Source: an uncultured Collinsella sp. (GTDB lineage: Bacteria > Actinomycetota > Coriobacteriia > Coriobacteriales > Coriobacteriaceae). Taken from it: a stretch of 12,909 nucleotides of DNA. How positions within the stretch are numbered: position 1 is the stretch's first letter; each line of letters opens with the position of its first letter. Below the pieces are notes generated by a model, which was not told where the DNA came from, made no database searches, and saw nothing but the letters and a program-made list of their open reading frames with translations. The translations under genes and the position numbers were made by a program. Positions 6,526-12,909 of this stretch are shown piece by piece. The stretch covers positions 1-12,909 of the forward strand of contig CAKUGH010000045.1 of assembly GCA_934654605.1 (NCBI GenBank). Reading direction: 5' to 3'.

Positions 6526-7095
6526 GTGAGCGCTCAGGATTCAAAGCTCTTTGTGATTTCTGGACCGTCAGGCGCGGGCAAGGGCACGCTCGTCACTCGT
6601 GTGCGCGAGCGTCGCTCTAACCTGGGCCTGACGGTTTCGGCTACCACGCGAGCCCCACGCAAAGGCGAGGTCGATGGCGTCAATTACTTTTTCCTGACGC
6701 GCGAGGAGTTCGACCGCCGCGTGGCAAACGGTGAGTTTGTTGAGTGGGCCGAGGTCCACGGTAACTGCTACGGCACGTTGGTGAGCGAGGTTCAGTCCAA
6801 GCTCGCCTCTGGCTCGTCTCTCATCTTGGAGATCGATGTCCAGGGTGCTCTGCAGGTTAAGGAGCGTTTCCCCGAGGCCGTGCTGATCTTTATCAAGCCA
6901 CCCTCGCTCGAGGTGCTCCGCGAGCGTCTGGTCGGTCGCGGTACCGAGACGCCCGAGACGATCGAGCTGCGTATGGCAAACGCCGCCCATGAGCTTGCCC
7001 TTGCCGACCGCTACGACGACGTCGTGGTGAATGACGATCTCGACCGCGCGACCGACGAACTCGTTCGCGTTCTCGATATGCATGAAAGGATCTGA
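6526..7095 (+). CDS. gmk: Guanylate kinase
   Basis: Phosphorylates GMP and dGMP with ATP. The 189-residue protein has the P-loop GPSGAGKGT (13-21) and the guanylate kinase signature TTRAPRKGEVDGVNYFFL (40-57), which contributes GMP binding. Length is normal for a bacterial single-domain enzyme. The GTG start follows the mihF stop with no gap and has no recognisable Shine-Dalgarno, so translation probably depends on coupling with mihF. Confidence 0.95.
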   Translation: MSAQDSKLFVISGPSGAGKGTLVTRVRERRSNLGLTVSATTRAPRKGEVDGVNYFFLTREEFDRRVANGEFVEWAEVHGNCYGTLVSEVQSKLASGSSLILEIDVQGALQVKERFPEAVLIFIKPPSLEVLRERLVGRGTETPETIELRMANAAHELALADRYDDVVVNDDLDRATDELVRVLDMHERI

Positions 7096-7100
7096 GGTCC

Positions 7101-7382
7101 GTGTCCGTTGTAAAGCCTTGCATTGACGATCTTCTGGAGAAGACCGATCACAACCGCTTCCTGCTCGCTTCGCTTGCCTCCAAGCGCGCCTGCGACATCA
7201 ATAGCATGCTGCGCGGCCAGCACAACCGCGTGCTTGCCGTTCAGGATGTCGATGACATCACCATCGGCCTTTCTGGTGCCGATACCATTTCGATGGCTAT
7301 GGACGAGATCGTCGACGGCGATATCTCCTACGATGAGGCCCGTTACGAGAAGGCGCTCGGCCACAAGGTTGCTGAAGCCTAA
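7101..7382 (+). CDS. rpoZ: RNA polymerase omega subunit
   Basis: Small subunit that binds the beta-prime subunit and helps RNA polymerase assembly. The 93-residue product shows the family core HNRFLLASLASKRACDINSM, the counterpart of the Y-x-L-V-x-x-x-AKRARQ-I helix. An acidic segment (VDGDISYDEARYE) and a short C-terminal tail follow. The start is GTG, with AAAGGA (7085-7090) ten bases upstream and five bases between the gmk stop and the start. The mihF-gmk-rpoZ order supports the call despite low sequence conservation of omega. Confidence 0.9.
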   Translation: MSVVKPCIDDLLEKTDHNRFLLASLASKRACDINSMLRGQHNRVLAVQDVDDITIGLSGADTISMAMDEIVDGDISYDEARYEKALGHKVAEA

Positions 7383-8627
7383 ATGGCAGCTCGCGTCTGC
7401 CTGGTCCACTATCACGAGGTTGGACTGAAGGGCAAGAACCGCGCACATTTTGAGCATATCCTCATGGATAACATCAAGGCGGCTTTGGCCGCCTTTTCCG
7501 TGAATGCCGTGTCTCGAATTTCCGGTTATATCCTCGTGACCTTTAACGAGCATCAGGCCGACGAGGCGGCGCGTGTCATTCGCACCGTCCCCGGCGTTGC
7601 CCGCGTGTCCCTGGCATATCACACCAACCGCGACCCGCAGGAGTACTGCGCCGCCGCCGTCAAGGCGCTGCGCGAGTTTGGCCCCTTTGATTCGTTTAAG
7701 GTGCATGCCAAGCGCTCGAACACCGATTATGAGCTTACTTCGATTGATATCAATCGTCAGGTGGGTGAGGTGTTGTGCGAGGCCTTCCCCGATAAAAAGG
7801 TTCAGATGCACGACCCCGATGCGATGGTGCACGTACTGGTGGTCCAGGGTAGCGTTTACGTGTACGCGCGCTCGGAGCGCGGCGTGGGCGGCCTGCCGGT
7901 GGGTTCTGCTGGCAAGGTCGTGACGCTGCTGTCGTCGGGTATCGATTCGCCGGTGGCGACCTGGATGCTCGCGCGTCGCGGCGCGGTATGCGTGCCGGTG
8001 CATTTCTCCGGTCGTCCGCAGACGCCCGACACGAGTGAGTACCTGGTGCAGGACATCATCCGTGCGCTTGAGCCGGGTGTCCAGATCGGACGCCTGTACG
8101 TGGTGCCGTTTGGCGATTGCCAGCGTGAGATTTCCGTCACCTGCCCCAGCAACCTGCGCGTGATCATGTATCGCCGCATCATGTATTCGGTTGCCGAGCG
8201 CATTGCGCATATCGAGGGCGCCAAGGCCATCGTGACCGGCGAGTCGCTCGGTCAGGTTGCCTCCCAGACGCTCGAGAACATCATGGCCGTCAACGAGGCC
8301 GTCAGGATCCCCGTGTTCCGCCCGTTGATCGGTTCGGACAAGCAGGAGATCATTGCGCGCGCTCAGGAGATCGGTACGTTCGATATTTCCACTGAGGCGG
8401 CGCCCGACTGCTGCACGCTGTTTATGCCGCGTCGTCCCGAGACGCACGCCAAACTCGATGCCGTGCACGAGGCCTGGGAGCTGTTCGACCACGAGGAGAT
8501 GATCGAACGCCTGCTTAAGCAGACCGAGTACATCGACTTCTCCAGCAACACGTATAAGGCCCCTAAGACCTTAAAACGCATACATTCGGAGCTTGCTCCG
8601 CGTGAGATTTACCAAGATCACGAGTAA
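7383..8627 (+). CDS. thiI: tRNA 4-thiouridine synthase ThiI
   Basis: Transfers sulfur to U8 of tRNA to make 4-thiouridine, and in some bacteria serves thiazole synthesis for thiamine. The 414-residue protein has an N-terminal ferredoxin-like and THUMP region (about 1-165, with VGLKGKNR at 13-20). The PP-loop SSGIDSP (184-190) of the adenylating domain comes next, then VFRPLIGSDKQEII (311-324). APDCC (340-344) holds the cysteine expected to correspond to E. coli Cys344. The C-terminal rhodanese domain of E. coli ThiI (482 residues) is absent, as in Bacillus, so persulfide must come from a separate cysteine desulfurase. The ATG follows the rpoZ stop with no gap and a poor ribosome site. A terminator follows. 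Confidence 0.93.
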   Translation: MAARVCLVHYHEVGLKGKNRAHFEHILMDNIKAALAAFSVNAVSRISGYILVTFNEHQADEAARVIRTVPGVARVSLAYHTNRDPQEYCAAAVKALREFGPFDSFKVHAKRSNTDYELTSIDINRQVGEVLCEAFPDKKVQMHDPDAMVHVLVVQGSVYVYARSERGVGGLPVGSAGKVVTLLSSGIDSPVATWMLARRGAVCVPVHFSGRPQTPDTSEYLVQDIIRALEPGVQIGRLYVVPFGDCQREISVTCPSNLRVIMYRRIMYSVAERIAHIEGAKAIVTGESLGQVASQTLENIMAVNEAVRIPVFRPLIGSDKQEIIARAQEIGTFDISTEAAPDCCTLFMPRRPETHAKLDAVHEAWELFDHEEMIERLLKQTEYIDFSSNTYKAPKTLKRIHSELAPREIYQDHE

Positions 8628-8637
8628 TGTTGTGTAT

Positions 8638-8670
8638 AGACCGACGGTGGATTTGCATCGTCGGTCTTTT
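8638..8670 (+). terminator. Terminator after thiI
   Basis: AGACCGACG (8638-8646) and CGTCGGTCT (8659-8667) form a perfect 9-pair stem with a 12-base loop, running into TCTTTT. It begins 11 bases after the thiI stop and closes the mihF-gmk-rpoZ-thiI unit. Confidence 0.88.
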
Positions 8671-8761
8671 GCTATCTGGGCAAATGATGCCAAGATGTTC
8701 ATTCGCTGACGTGTGCCTGAATAAATGGGCATGTTCCCGCAAGGTTTTGGTCAGCTTTTGG

Positions 8762-8774
8762 TTTGACCGTCAAA
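8762..8774. repeat. Palindrome TTTGAC-C-GTCAAA upstream of comEA
   Basis: Perfect 6-base arms around a single C, 66 bases before the comEA start in a 213-base gap (8628-8840). The left arm contains TTGACC, which resembles a -35 box, but no -10 box stands 16-18 bases downstream. It could be an operator for the com genes. The rest of the gap shows no confident promoter or gene. Confidence 0.4.
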
Positions 8775-8840
8775 ACTGGCTTGTCCATGCGGTTCGTTTT
8801 GCTGCGTTTTCCTGACACGATGGTGTTGGGAGGTTTTGCT

Positions 8841-9551
8841 ATGGCGCAGCGCGAACAACACGAACGGGTTAAACGGATGGACCGCTGGGCGGGCAAGTTG
8901 CTCGGGCATAAAGCGGTGGTGGTGGCGATGCTCGTCGTCATTGCGATGGCGAGCGGCTTGGCGATGGCGAGCTTTGGCGGCAAGTCCGATGGCGTCGCGT
9001 TTGAGCGTAATGATGGGTCGGGCACTTCGGTTGAGCGGGAGGCTGAGGATGCACTTTCTGATGATGCCGCCGGGTCGTCGAAAAAGAGTTCTTCTGCTGC
9101 CGAGGTGTACGTCGATGTCGATGGTGCCGTTGTATCACCCGGTGTGTACCGGCTCAAAGAGGGAGCGCGGGTGTCCCAGGCGATCGATGCCGCGGGAGGA
9201 CTAACGGCCGAGGCGGATGTGACGGGGCTCAACCGGGCCTCCAAGGTCGCTGATGGGCAAAAAATATACGTGCCAAAGGTGGGGGAGCAGCAGGCGGTTA
9301 CCGCGGGTGGCGGAGCCGATGGCTGCGCTGTCGTGACTTCGGGCGCGAATGATGCGGCGGGTCTCGTCAACATCAATACGGCGAGCGCGGCGGAGCTGCA
9401 GACGCTCTCGGGCATTGGGCCTTCTATGGCGCAGTCGATAATCGACGAGCGTACAAAGAATGGCCCCTTTGCCTCGGTCGATGACCTGATGCGTGTATCC
9501 GGCATCGGTGAGAAGAAGCTTGCCAAAATCAAAGATTGTATCTGCGTATGA
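8841..9551 (+). CDS. comEA: Competence protein ComEA (DNA receptor)
   Basis: Membrane-anchored receptor that binds double-stranded DNA outside the cell during natural transformation. The 236-residue protein has a basic N-terminus, one membrane helix (about 24-45), and a Ser/Ala/Asp-rich linker (about 48-87). An SLBB domain (88-146, VYVDVDGAVVSPGVYRL onward) follows. The C-terminal tandem helix-hairpin-helix module (175-234) has VNINTASAAEL, GIGP (191-194) and GIGE (221-224). ATG 8841 is preferred because GGGAGG (8828-8833) lies seven bases upstream; longer in-frame starts have no such site. The stop overlaps the comEC start as ATGA. Whether the cell is transformable cannot be told from this window. 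Confidence 0.93.
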   Translation: MAQREQHERVKRMDRWAGKLLGHKAVVVAMLVVIAMASGLAMASFGGKSDGVAFERNDGSGTSVEREAEDALSDDAAGSSKKSSSAAEVYVDVDGAVVSPGVYRLKEGARVSQAIDAAGGLTAEADVTGLNRASKVADGQKIYVPKVGEQQAVTAGGGADGCAVVTSGANDAAGLVNINTASAAELQTLSGIGPSMAQSIIDERTKNGPFASVDDLMRVSGIGEKKLAKIKDCICV

Positions 9552-11851
9552 GCGCGTCCGAGCGCGAGCATGTGATGCCTCCGCGGCCCCTGATACCGTG
9601 GACGATGGCCTTGTGTGCCGGTATGTGCGTTAGCTGTGTCTTAGTGCTTAACGTTGCCGCCGATGCGCTGCTGGGGGAGCGGGCATCGACAGTTGGACCA
9701 CTCTTGGTTATTCTCCTTGCCGCCACGCTGCTCGTTGTACTGGCTCGCTTTTGCTCGCGGCTTATCCCGTGGAAACGATGGTTGTATGCCGCGACCATCG
9801 GTCTGGTTGCGGGCACGGTTGTATCGGCGTGGTGGACGGCGGGTGCGCTGAGCACCTCAAAGGCGCTCGACGGCAGAGCGGCGAGTAGCCTTGAATTTGT
9901 GGTGCTGGGTGATCCGTCCATAAACGACGAGGCGTATTCCTATACCTGCGAGGCGCGCACGGACGGTAGACGCTTGGCAGAGGTTCGCCTGTTGTGCGAC
10001 CTCGAGCTCAAAGCCGGCTCGCGCGTGCGTGTCATCGGTCGTGTCTTGCGCTTTGAAAACGATTCGTATGGACGCTCGCGCGTGCTTCGAGGCGAGGTGC
10101 GCAAGGTTAAAGCCGTCCGGATTGTATCGGTCGATGAAGGCTCTCCGGGGCTGCTGCTTCGGTTTCGAAATGAGCTGCTTGCGGCTGTCGCACCAGCGAC
10201 CGATCCGGCGCGTGCGCTCATAGCCGGTGTTGTCTGCGGCCGTTCTGCCGAGCTGCGCGCCCAGCCGGCGGGTGACTGGTTTTCGGTGACGGGAACGGCG
10301 CATCTCATCGCCGTCTCGGGCAGCCATTTGGCTATCGTGGGCTTTGTAATCGAGGGCGTTCTGCAAAAGACTCGCTGTTCACGCGGGTGTCAACGGGCGC
10401 TGTTGGCAATCGCGCTCGTGGCCTACGCCGCCTTTACGGGGGCCTCGCCCTCGGCCGTACGCGCGTGCTGTATGGTCTTTGCGACGCTTGTGGCCAACGG
10501 TGCGGGGCGTCGCCGACACGGCGCATCGGCACTCTTTGTGACCATGTCTATCTTTGTGCTGCTCCGCCCAACGGTGCTGTTCGATATGGGATTCCAGCTC
10601 TCGTGCGCCAGCGTCTTTGCCATCCTCTGCTTTTGTCCGTATGCCAGCTATGCCTTGATTGAACTGGGCGTGCCGACGGGCATTGCCAGCATGCTTTCCG
10701 TCACGCTGTGCTCGCAGCTGGCCACACTTCCTATCACAATCCCCGCTTTTGGTACGTTTTCGCTCATAGCTCCACTTGCGAATGCGGTTATCGGTCCGGT
10801 GGTGAGTGTGCTGCTTGCCGTATCGCTCGTGCTGGTGCCCTGTTCGCTTGTGGTGCCGTTACAGAACTGGTCGCTTGCCGTGCCCATGATTGCCGCACGC
10901 TGTGCGCTTTTCTTTGAGCAACTGTTCGCCGCGGTGCCAGGCGCCTCGGTAAGCGTTCCGCCCGATAGCATGTGGATCTATTTGGCGCCGTGCGCGTTGC
11001 TAGCTCTTTTGGTCTGGTGGCCGCGCCCACGTGCGCGTCCTATGACAGTGGGGCTTGCGTGTCTTGTGCTCTTGGCGGTCGTCCCGTATGTATATTGGGA
11101 TCGATGTGCGCCGGCTTCGGTAACGGTCCTCGACGTGGGCCAGGCCGATGCCATCCTTATCCGCCAGGGTGGGACCGTGGCGCTCGTCGACTGTGGGCTT
11201 GATGAGCGCGTGGTAAGCGCACTGGTGCGCAATAACGTTCACCATATCGATGCCGTCTTTGTGACGCATTGGGATGAGGACCATTGGGGTGGCCTGCCCG
11301 CCGTGCTGGAGCAATTTTCGGTCGGAACCATTGCCGTGGCGGCTGATGCGCTGGAGGATGCCCCTGCCGAGGTCGTGGGACGACCTGGTGTCTCGTATCT
11401 GCAGGTGGCCCGTGGAGATACCATCGACATCGGCGACTTTCGCGCCCGCGTGATGTGGCCATTTGAGTCCGTGGACGGCGAAGGCAATGAAGACTCGCTC
11501 GTCCTGCTGCTCACCTACGCACAAGAGGGCAAGCGTTTACGCATGCTGCTGACCGGTGACGCCGAGCTCGACCAGGAGCGCGAATTTGTGTTGGAAACGG
11601 GAGACATCGATGTCCTTAAGCTTGGGCATCACGGCTCCAAGGTTTCGGTCGACGGCGAGCTGCTGGACGTCCTGAAGCCCGAGCTGTCCCTCGCGAGCGC
11701 CGGTGAGGGAAATCGTTACGGCCACCCGTCCGATGAATGCAAAGATGCGGTTCAAAAGGCAGGCGGGGCCTTTGCGTGCACGATTGAACACGGAGACATT
11801 ACCGTCACGCCGACCGCGAAGGGCTTCGCGATGCGATGCCGGCGACCGTAG
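9548..11851 (+). CDS. comEC: ComEC DNA-uptake channel with metallo-beta-lactamase domain
   Basis: Polytopic membrane protein that carries one DNA strand across the cytoplasmic membrane. The 767-residue protein has N-terminal membrane helices (about 16-100) and a soluble region (about 112-195). The competence domain follows, with HLIAVSGSHLAIVG (252-265), and many hydrophobic helices (about 285-515). The C-terminal metallo-beta-lactamase-like domain starts at VTVLDVGQADAILI (525-538). Its metal-site residues look intact: THWDEDHWGG (573-582, His574, Asp576, Asp578, His579), LTGDAE with Asp671, HHGS (694-697) and YGHPSD with His726. All three regions are present, so the gene looks complete. The start overlaps the comEA stop (ATGA). 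Codon use is less biased than in the pyr genes, suggesting lower expression. Confidence 0.93.
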   Translation: MSASEREHVMPPRPLIPWTMALCAGMCVSCVLVLNVAADALLGERASTVGPLLVILLAATLLVVLARFCSRLIPWKRWLYAATIGLVAGTVVSAWWTAGALSTSKALDGRAASSLEFVVLGDPSINDEAYSYTCEARTDGRRLAEVRLLCDLELKAGSRVRVIGRVLRFENDSYGRSRVLRGEVRKVKAVRIVSVDEGSPGLLLRFRNELLAAVAPATDPARALIAGVVCGRSAELRAQPAGDWFSVTGTAHLIAVSGSHLAIVGFVIEGVLQKTRCSRGCQRALLAIALVAYAAFTGASPSAVRACCMVFATLVANGAGRRRHGASALFVTMSIFVLLRPTVLFDMGFQLSCASVFAILCFCPYASYALIELGVPTGIASMLSVTLCSQLATLPITIPAFGTFSLIAPLANAVIGPVVSVLLAVSLVLVPCSLVVPLQNWSLAVPMIAARCALFFEQLFAAVPGASVSVPPDSMWIYLAPCALLALLVWWPRPRARPMTVGLACLVLLAVVPYVYWDRCAPASVTVLDVGQADAILIRQGGTVALVDCGLDERVVSALVRNNVHHIDAVFVTHWDEDHWGGLPAVLEQFSVGTIAVAADALEDAPAEVVGRPGVSYLQVARGDTIDIGDFRARVMWPFESVDGEGNEDSLVLLLTYAQEGKRLRMLLTGDAELDQEREFVLETGDIDVLKLGHHGSKVSVDGELLDVLKPELSLASAGEGNRYGHPSDECKDAVQKAGGAFACTIEHGDITVTPTAKGFAMRCRRP

Positions 11852-11859
11852 CGACGCCA

Positions 11860-11889
11860 TTGGCGCACCGTAGGTCCCTGGGCTAGAAT
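11860..11889 (+). promoter_or_regulatory. Candidate holA promoter
   Basis: TTGGCG (11860-11865) and TAGAAT (11884-11889) are separated by 18 bases. TAGAAT matches five of six bases of the -10 consensus. Transcription would start near 11896, which excludes the in-frame ATG at 11888 as the holA start and supports ATG 11930. Confidence 0.5.
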
Positions 11890-11929
11890 GGCGTGGTACG
11901 AATTAGAGGGCCTGCGAGAGGGGAGCGCG

Positions 11930-12892
11930 ATGTCTGAAACCGGTCTGCTGCCGGCATATCTGATCGTCGGTACCGACGGAGTCAAGCGCGATCACGCTGT
12001 CTCGCGTATGAAGGCTCGCTTGGAAAAGTCGGGCATGGTCGAGTTCAACCTCGATGAGCGCGACATGACTAAAGACCCCGATATCGAGTCGATCATCGGC
12101 TCGCTCAACACCTTTCCCGTGGGCAGCGAGTTTCGCCTGGTAATCCTCGACGGCTGCTCTAAGCTTGCCAAAGCGGTTTCCGAGCCGCTCGTTGAGTACC
12201 TCGCAAGTCCCAGCCCCACGACGGTCTGCCTTTTCATCGCCGACTCACTTGCCAAGAACACGCGCCTGTATAAGGCGATCGCCAAGATCGACAAGAAGTC
12301 CGTCATCGATTGCTCGGGCACCAAGCGCTGGGAGCTGCCGCGCCGCGTGCAGCAGATGGCCACACAGCACGGTAAGTCCATCTCGACGGCTGCTGCCGAG
12401 GAGCTCGTCTCGCGCTCGGGCGAAAACACCCGCATGCTCGATAACGACCTGGCAAAGCTCGCCCAGATGGTCGAGGCGCCCCAGATTGAGCTTGCCGACG
12501 TGGAGCGCTGGATCATGCGTACGGCCGAGGTTCAGCCTTGGGACTTCCTTAACGCCGTCTCGGCCCGCGATATGCGGCGTTCGCTTGAGCTCTTTAAGCT
12601 ACTGCCCTCCAAGAGCTATGTGTGGACTTACACGCTGCTATGCGGTCGTATCCGCGAGCTTATCGTCGCCAAGGCGCTCGACTCTCGTGGGCAGGGGCGT
12701 GAGCTCGCCGCGACGCTCAAGCTTCAGGCCTGGCAGGTCAAGAATCACCTTACCTGGGCACGTCGTTTTTCGATGACCGAGCTCGTTGCCGCCCTGGAGG
12801 GTGCCGTTGATGTTGAGCTTGCACTCAAAGGTTCGGCCGATTCGGAGACCGCGCTTTTGCTCTGGATTACGAACATCTTGAGAAAATCGTGA
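11930..12892 (+). CDS. holA: DNA polymerase III subunit delta
   Basis: Clamp-loader subunit that opens the beta sliding clamp. The 320-residue protein begins LLPAYLIVGTDGVKRDHAV, the usual opening where relatives carry Y-L-x-G-x-E. It continues through an AAA-like fold lacking a P-loop, with FRLVILDGCSKL and TTVCLFIADSL strands. The C-terminal helical collar includes VQPWDFLNAVSARDMRRSLELF. Length is typical. ATG 11930 is chosen because AGGGGAG (11919-11925) lies just upstream and a good -10 box overlaps the alternative ATG at 11888. It follows comEC by 78 bases; comEC-holA adjacency is common in Gram-positive genomes. Confidence 0.9.
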   Translation: MSETGLLPAYLIVGTDGVKRDHAVSRMKARLEKSGMVEFNLDERDMTKDPDIESIIGSLNTFPVGSEFRLVILDGCSKLAKAVSEPLVEYLASPSPTTVCLFIADSLAKNTRLYKAIAKIDKKSVIDCSGTKRWELPRRVQQMATQHGKSISTAAAEELVSRSGENTRMLDNDLAKLAQMVEAPQIELADVERWIMRTAEVQPWDFLNAVSARDMRRSLELFKLLPSKSYVWTYTLLCGRIRELIVAKALDSRGQGRELAATLKLQAWQVKNHLTWARRFSMTELVAALEGAVDVELALKGSADSETALLLWITNILRKS

Positions 12893-12909
12893 TGATACCT
12901 GCCTATTTG

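Noticed and set aside
7011..8492. 493-codon minus-strand frame opposite rpoZ and thiI
   Set aside because: Antisense shadow of thiI and rpoZ; histidine/arginine-rich composition typical of reverse-strand reading of GC-rich codons.
8627..8815. 62-codon frame after thiI
   Set aside because: Starts at the thiI stop and runs through the thiI terminator hairpin, with no ribosome-binding site and no recognisable domain.

Overview
The window reads as ordinary chromosomal DNA from a high-GC anaerobic actinobacterium. It fits a Coriobacteriia/Collinsella-like organism best, but that placement is inferred from gene content and style, not from a database match. The clearest lineage marker is mihF (actinobacterial integration host factor) directly upstream of gmk and rpoZ. 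The two-subunit, NAD-linked PyrK/PyrD dihydroorotate dehydrogenase fits a life with little oxygen. No transposase, phage gene, CRISPR array, tRNA or rRNA was found.

Layout. (1) 13-201, minus strand: rpmB (ribosomal protein L28, four-cysteine form), with a good promoter at 371-399 and a possible second one next to the gene. (2) 493-5977, plus strand: the pyrimidine operon pyrR-pyrB-pyrC-pyrK-pyrD-pyrF. It is preceded by a leader that can fold into three mutually exclusive hairpins ending in an intrinsic terminator. Most junctions overlap or abut; the exception is a 92-base gap with a strong hairpin between pyrC and pyrK. A long-stem terminator follows pyrF. (3) 6100-8670, plus strand: mihF-gmk-rpoZ-thiI, with start codons touching the preceding stop codons, closed by a terminator. 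(4) 8841-11851: comEA and comEC, overlapping by ATGA, the core of a DNA-uptake channel. (5) 11884-12892: holA (DNA polymerase III delta) behind its own candidate promoter. The last 17 bases are non-coding as far as can be seen.

How the genes work together. The pyr operon encodes aspartate transcarbamylase, dihydroorotase, dihydroorotate dehydrogenase and OMP decarboxylase, plus the regulator PyrR. Carbamoyl-phosphate synthase and orotate phosphoribosyltransferase (pyrE) are missing here and must lie elsewhere if the pathway is complete. The leader fits PyrR/UMP-controlled transcription attenuation: an anti-antiterminator at 517-531, an antiterminator at 524-580 and a terminator at 574-614.

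No unknown biological system is visible. The item most worth following up is the pyr leader: a Bacillus-style transcription-attenuation layout in what appears to be an actinobacterium, with a PyrR-type loop in an unusual stem. Smaller points are the hairpin-bearing pyrC-pyrK gap, inverted repeats upstream of comEA and rpmB, and thiI placed behind rpoZ.
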